Assembly: GCF_945859685.1 (NCBI RefSeq)
Contig: NC_079147.1
Location: 81,646,315 to 81,710,314 of the forward strand
Direction: 5' to 3'
Source: Eupeodes corollae
Taxonomy: Eukaryota; Arthropoda; Insecta; Diptera; Syrphidae
DNA length: 64,000 nt
The notes below the pieces were generated by a model. It saw only the letters and a list, made by a program, of their open reading frames with translations, had not been told where the DNA came from and searched no databases. Shown here piece by piece: positions 61,874 to 64,000 of this stretch; the first letter of the stretch is position 1, and every line of letters starts with the position of its first letter. Position numbers and translations under genes: made by a program.

Positions 61874-63740
61874 AGCCGAAACTTTATTATTGGTTCGTAC
61901 TTTTTTCGTGAGAATATTCGGACTGTCACTGTCAGCACAGATCGTTACTTACAGCTGCTGCTTGATTTAATTTATTTCCGGGACTGATAAGACGACGTTT
62001 CAACTTGAATACTGTATGGTTTCCACAAAATGGATCGACATACATCAAGAGCAACAACGGGTTTTAAGAAAAACATTCTCTGGGCATCTGATTTAATTGA
62101 GAGCAGCAGGTGAACTTCACGGACGTAATAGGTATAGGGACCTAAGTACATTTTCAAATAGCTTTTTTAGGCAGGTCAACACATCATTCAGACCTTAGAG
62201 CTCTCTCATTATCTTGAGAGGGCGGTTTCATAATCAATTCAATCAATTGAACTTTTGATGTGTCCTCTTTTAATATAAAATTTTGCAATAGTATTTTAGG
62301 ATTCTTTTCCAAGTTGGTACAATTTATGACAATTAGGCCTTTCATGAAGAAAACCATCGTAATCAGAAACTTTTACGAATTCCAAAAAACACGGAAACTT
62401 GCCAATATAAAGTATTTTGTGATAGTTTTTTTCGGGATTCGTAAATCTTTCCGATTACTCTGAAATTCGTAAAAGGGATGAATAGTGGCTTTCATCTTTG
62501 GAAATGTCTACAAAATGGAACCAGAAATTAGCAATTTTTGATAACTCATGAAACAAAACAAAACGTATTTGGCATTTTTGATTTTTTTTTTTGAAGTATT
62601 TATGTAACAAGTGCAAATAAATTTGATAAAGCGAAATTACAATTTTTAATAAGAAATAAAATTAAAAAGAAAAAAACAAATTAAATCCAATTATAATTTA
62701 GTGTTGATATTAGATAGTCGATACGAGTGCCAATTTTAAGTTAAATCAATCTCAAACGAGCTTAAGTTTTGATTCAACACTGTTTTCTTCTACGGGAATA
62801 TCTAATCAATTGAGATACTCATTGAAGTCCTTGGGTGATTATACATAAGTATATTTTTTTATTTTAGAAATTCATATCGAAAGCGTTTAAAAATAAATGA
62901 AAAAAAAAAATCATTATTTTTAATTAGGAAAGTGTTCAGTTTTATTGCACATTAAGATAAATAACGATTTATTTACTTCTACAACTAAATCATAACAAAA
63001 GTGAATAAATTAATTAATAAGAATTAATAAATGCAAACAAAAAAACAATGTTAAAATATTAAAAAAACAATTTAATTAATTTATGCTCATGCAAGTGCAA
63101 ATAACAAAAGAAAATATAAAGTGTTCTAAATTAATTTCATGCAAAATAATCAACTAAAAAATAAAACTATAACTTGTATAAGTACTTTATCTTTTCTGTG
63201 TTGGACTCAGAATTACAAAGCTACGAATTTATGTAAGATACAAATTTACTACTGAAGTTTTTAATAATGGGAACTAAATTTTGAATCTATCGGAGATTCG
63301 TAGCTATGAATTCTGTGAATCTTGTATAATTTTTTTTATATATTTAGTCTTCTAATACCATAAAATACTTTAATATTAACTATTTCAGTGCAATATTGGA
63401 ATGTTAGATTACAAAGATTTGTTTTACTTTCGAATGGATTAAGGAAGTGTTAAGGTTTCAATATTTGTAGGTAAAATAAATCAAAACACTTCTATCTAAT
63501 CTTGGACTTAGCTTATACTCTTTCGAATTCAGGACATTATTTACATTCATTTACATTATTTACGAAAAGTTGGTTTTGATTAACAATTCCTTTAAACTAC
63601 TGAAATCAATCAACTCTTCAAGCGAAAATTGAAATCATTCGAAAAACCGCACAATTTAAGTTTTTCACGTTCAAGGCTTCTTCATAAAGATCGAACAGGC
63701 TAGCTCAATCTACAAATAAGGAGATTCTTTGTCTTGCACA
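61874..63740. other. AT-rich non-coding DNA
   Basis: No gene or clear element. A CGGGATTCGTAAA block near 62435 resembles one near 50375. Confidence 0.4.
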
Positions 63741-63754
63741 CATCACAAATTACA

Positions 63755-64000
63755 GATGCATATCCCTGCTTACTATCCTACAACATCCTATGCAACGTAC
63801 TATGTGAGCGTCATAAACCTTTCTGCAACACTATTATCGGCATGAACTAGTTTGGCTTTAGCCCGGGCAGATCAGCAATAGACCAAATATTAATATTAAG
63901 GCACATTCTGGAATAGACCAACGAATTTCAAAGCCCCCAAAAGCTTCTATTGGCTGTATCTGAACTCGGGATCCCGAAAAAACTAATCCAACTATGCCGT
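63755..64000 (+). mobile_element. RTE-like LINE fragment, cut by the window edge
   Basis: Encodes TNYRCISLLTILQHPM, LCNVLCERHKPFCNTIIG and FGFSPGRSAIDQILILRHIL, then, in another frame, ELGIPKKLIQLCR. This is the RT region of the family at 10060-13432 (about 12100-12410 there). The block carrying motif A (FIDFKAAYDS) is deleted, so it is non-functional. Confidence 0.75.

Overview
The window looks like AT-rich euchromatin of a dipteran, probably a brachyceran fly. It contains only two confident host genes, both intron-bearing, whose predicted proteins read like their Drosophila counterparts. The rest is a dense patchwork of insect transposable elements of different ages. There are no prokaryotic features, no tRNA or rRNA genes and no CRISPR array. 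The first six bases are an EcoRI site, so the window may begin at a clone-insert end.

Host genes. (1) Nop56 (box C/D snoRNP core protein) lies on the minus strand at 7420-9139. It has three coding exons, the first contributing only the ATG, and the spliced CDS is exactly 1521 nt (506 aa). A CACGTG E-box sits just upstream. (2) mats/Mob1 (Hippo-pathway co-activator of Warts) lies on the plus strand at 24045-29347. Its coding exons of 14, 167 and 479 nt give exactly 660 nt (219 aa). Its 4.3-kb second intron holds a decayed RTE-type retrotransposon and an R1/LOA-like fragment.

Mobile DNA. Left part: an IR/DR-type Tc1-like element (942-2799), a 5'-truncated two-ORF LINE (about 4.0-6.2 kb) and a nearly complete RTE-like LINE (about 10.1-13.4 kb). 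At 14.8-22.5 kb is a nested locus: a dead mariner-like gene is interrupted by a PIF/Harbinger-like MITE with a 3-bp TCA duplication and by a structurally intact LINE (ORF1 with coiled coil plus FP-type domain, ORF2 with endonuclease plus RT). Middle part (30-42.5 kb): an internally deleted Tc1, decayed LINEs, an R1/LOA-like LINE with RNase H broken by a Tc1-like element that lost its first catalytic Asp, and a minus-strand LINE ending in a perfect 30-bp inverted repeat. Right part (43-64 kb): more Tc1/mariner fossils, several non-autonomous inverted-repeat families (GGCTGCGTTCAA ends; a TTAA-flanked element; a GGCTCGTTTCACAC-ended element), a 7-bp satellite, a 3-copy higher-order repeat of about 330 bp, and an RTE fragment running off the right edge.

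No cooperating gene system is visible. The value of the window lies in the two complete host genes, the readable order of nested insertions, several apparently undescribed small inverted-repeat families, and a few weak candidates for missed host exons. All family assignments come from reading motifs; no database search was run.
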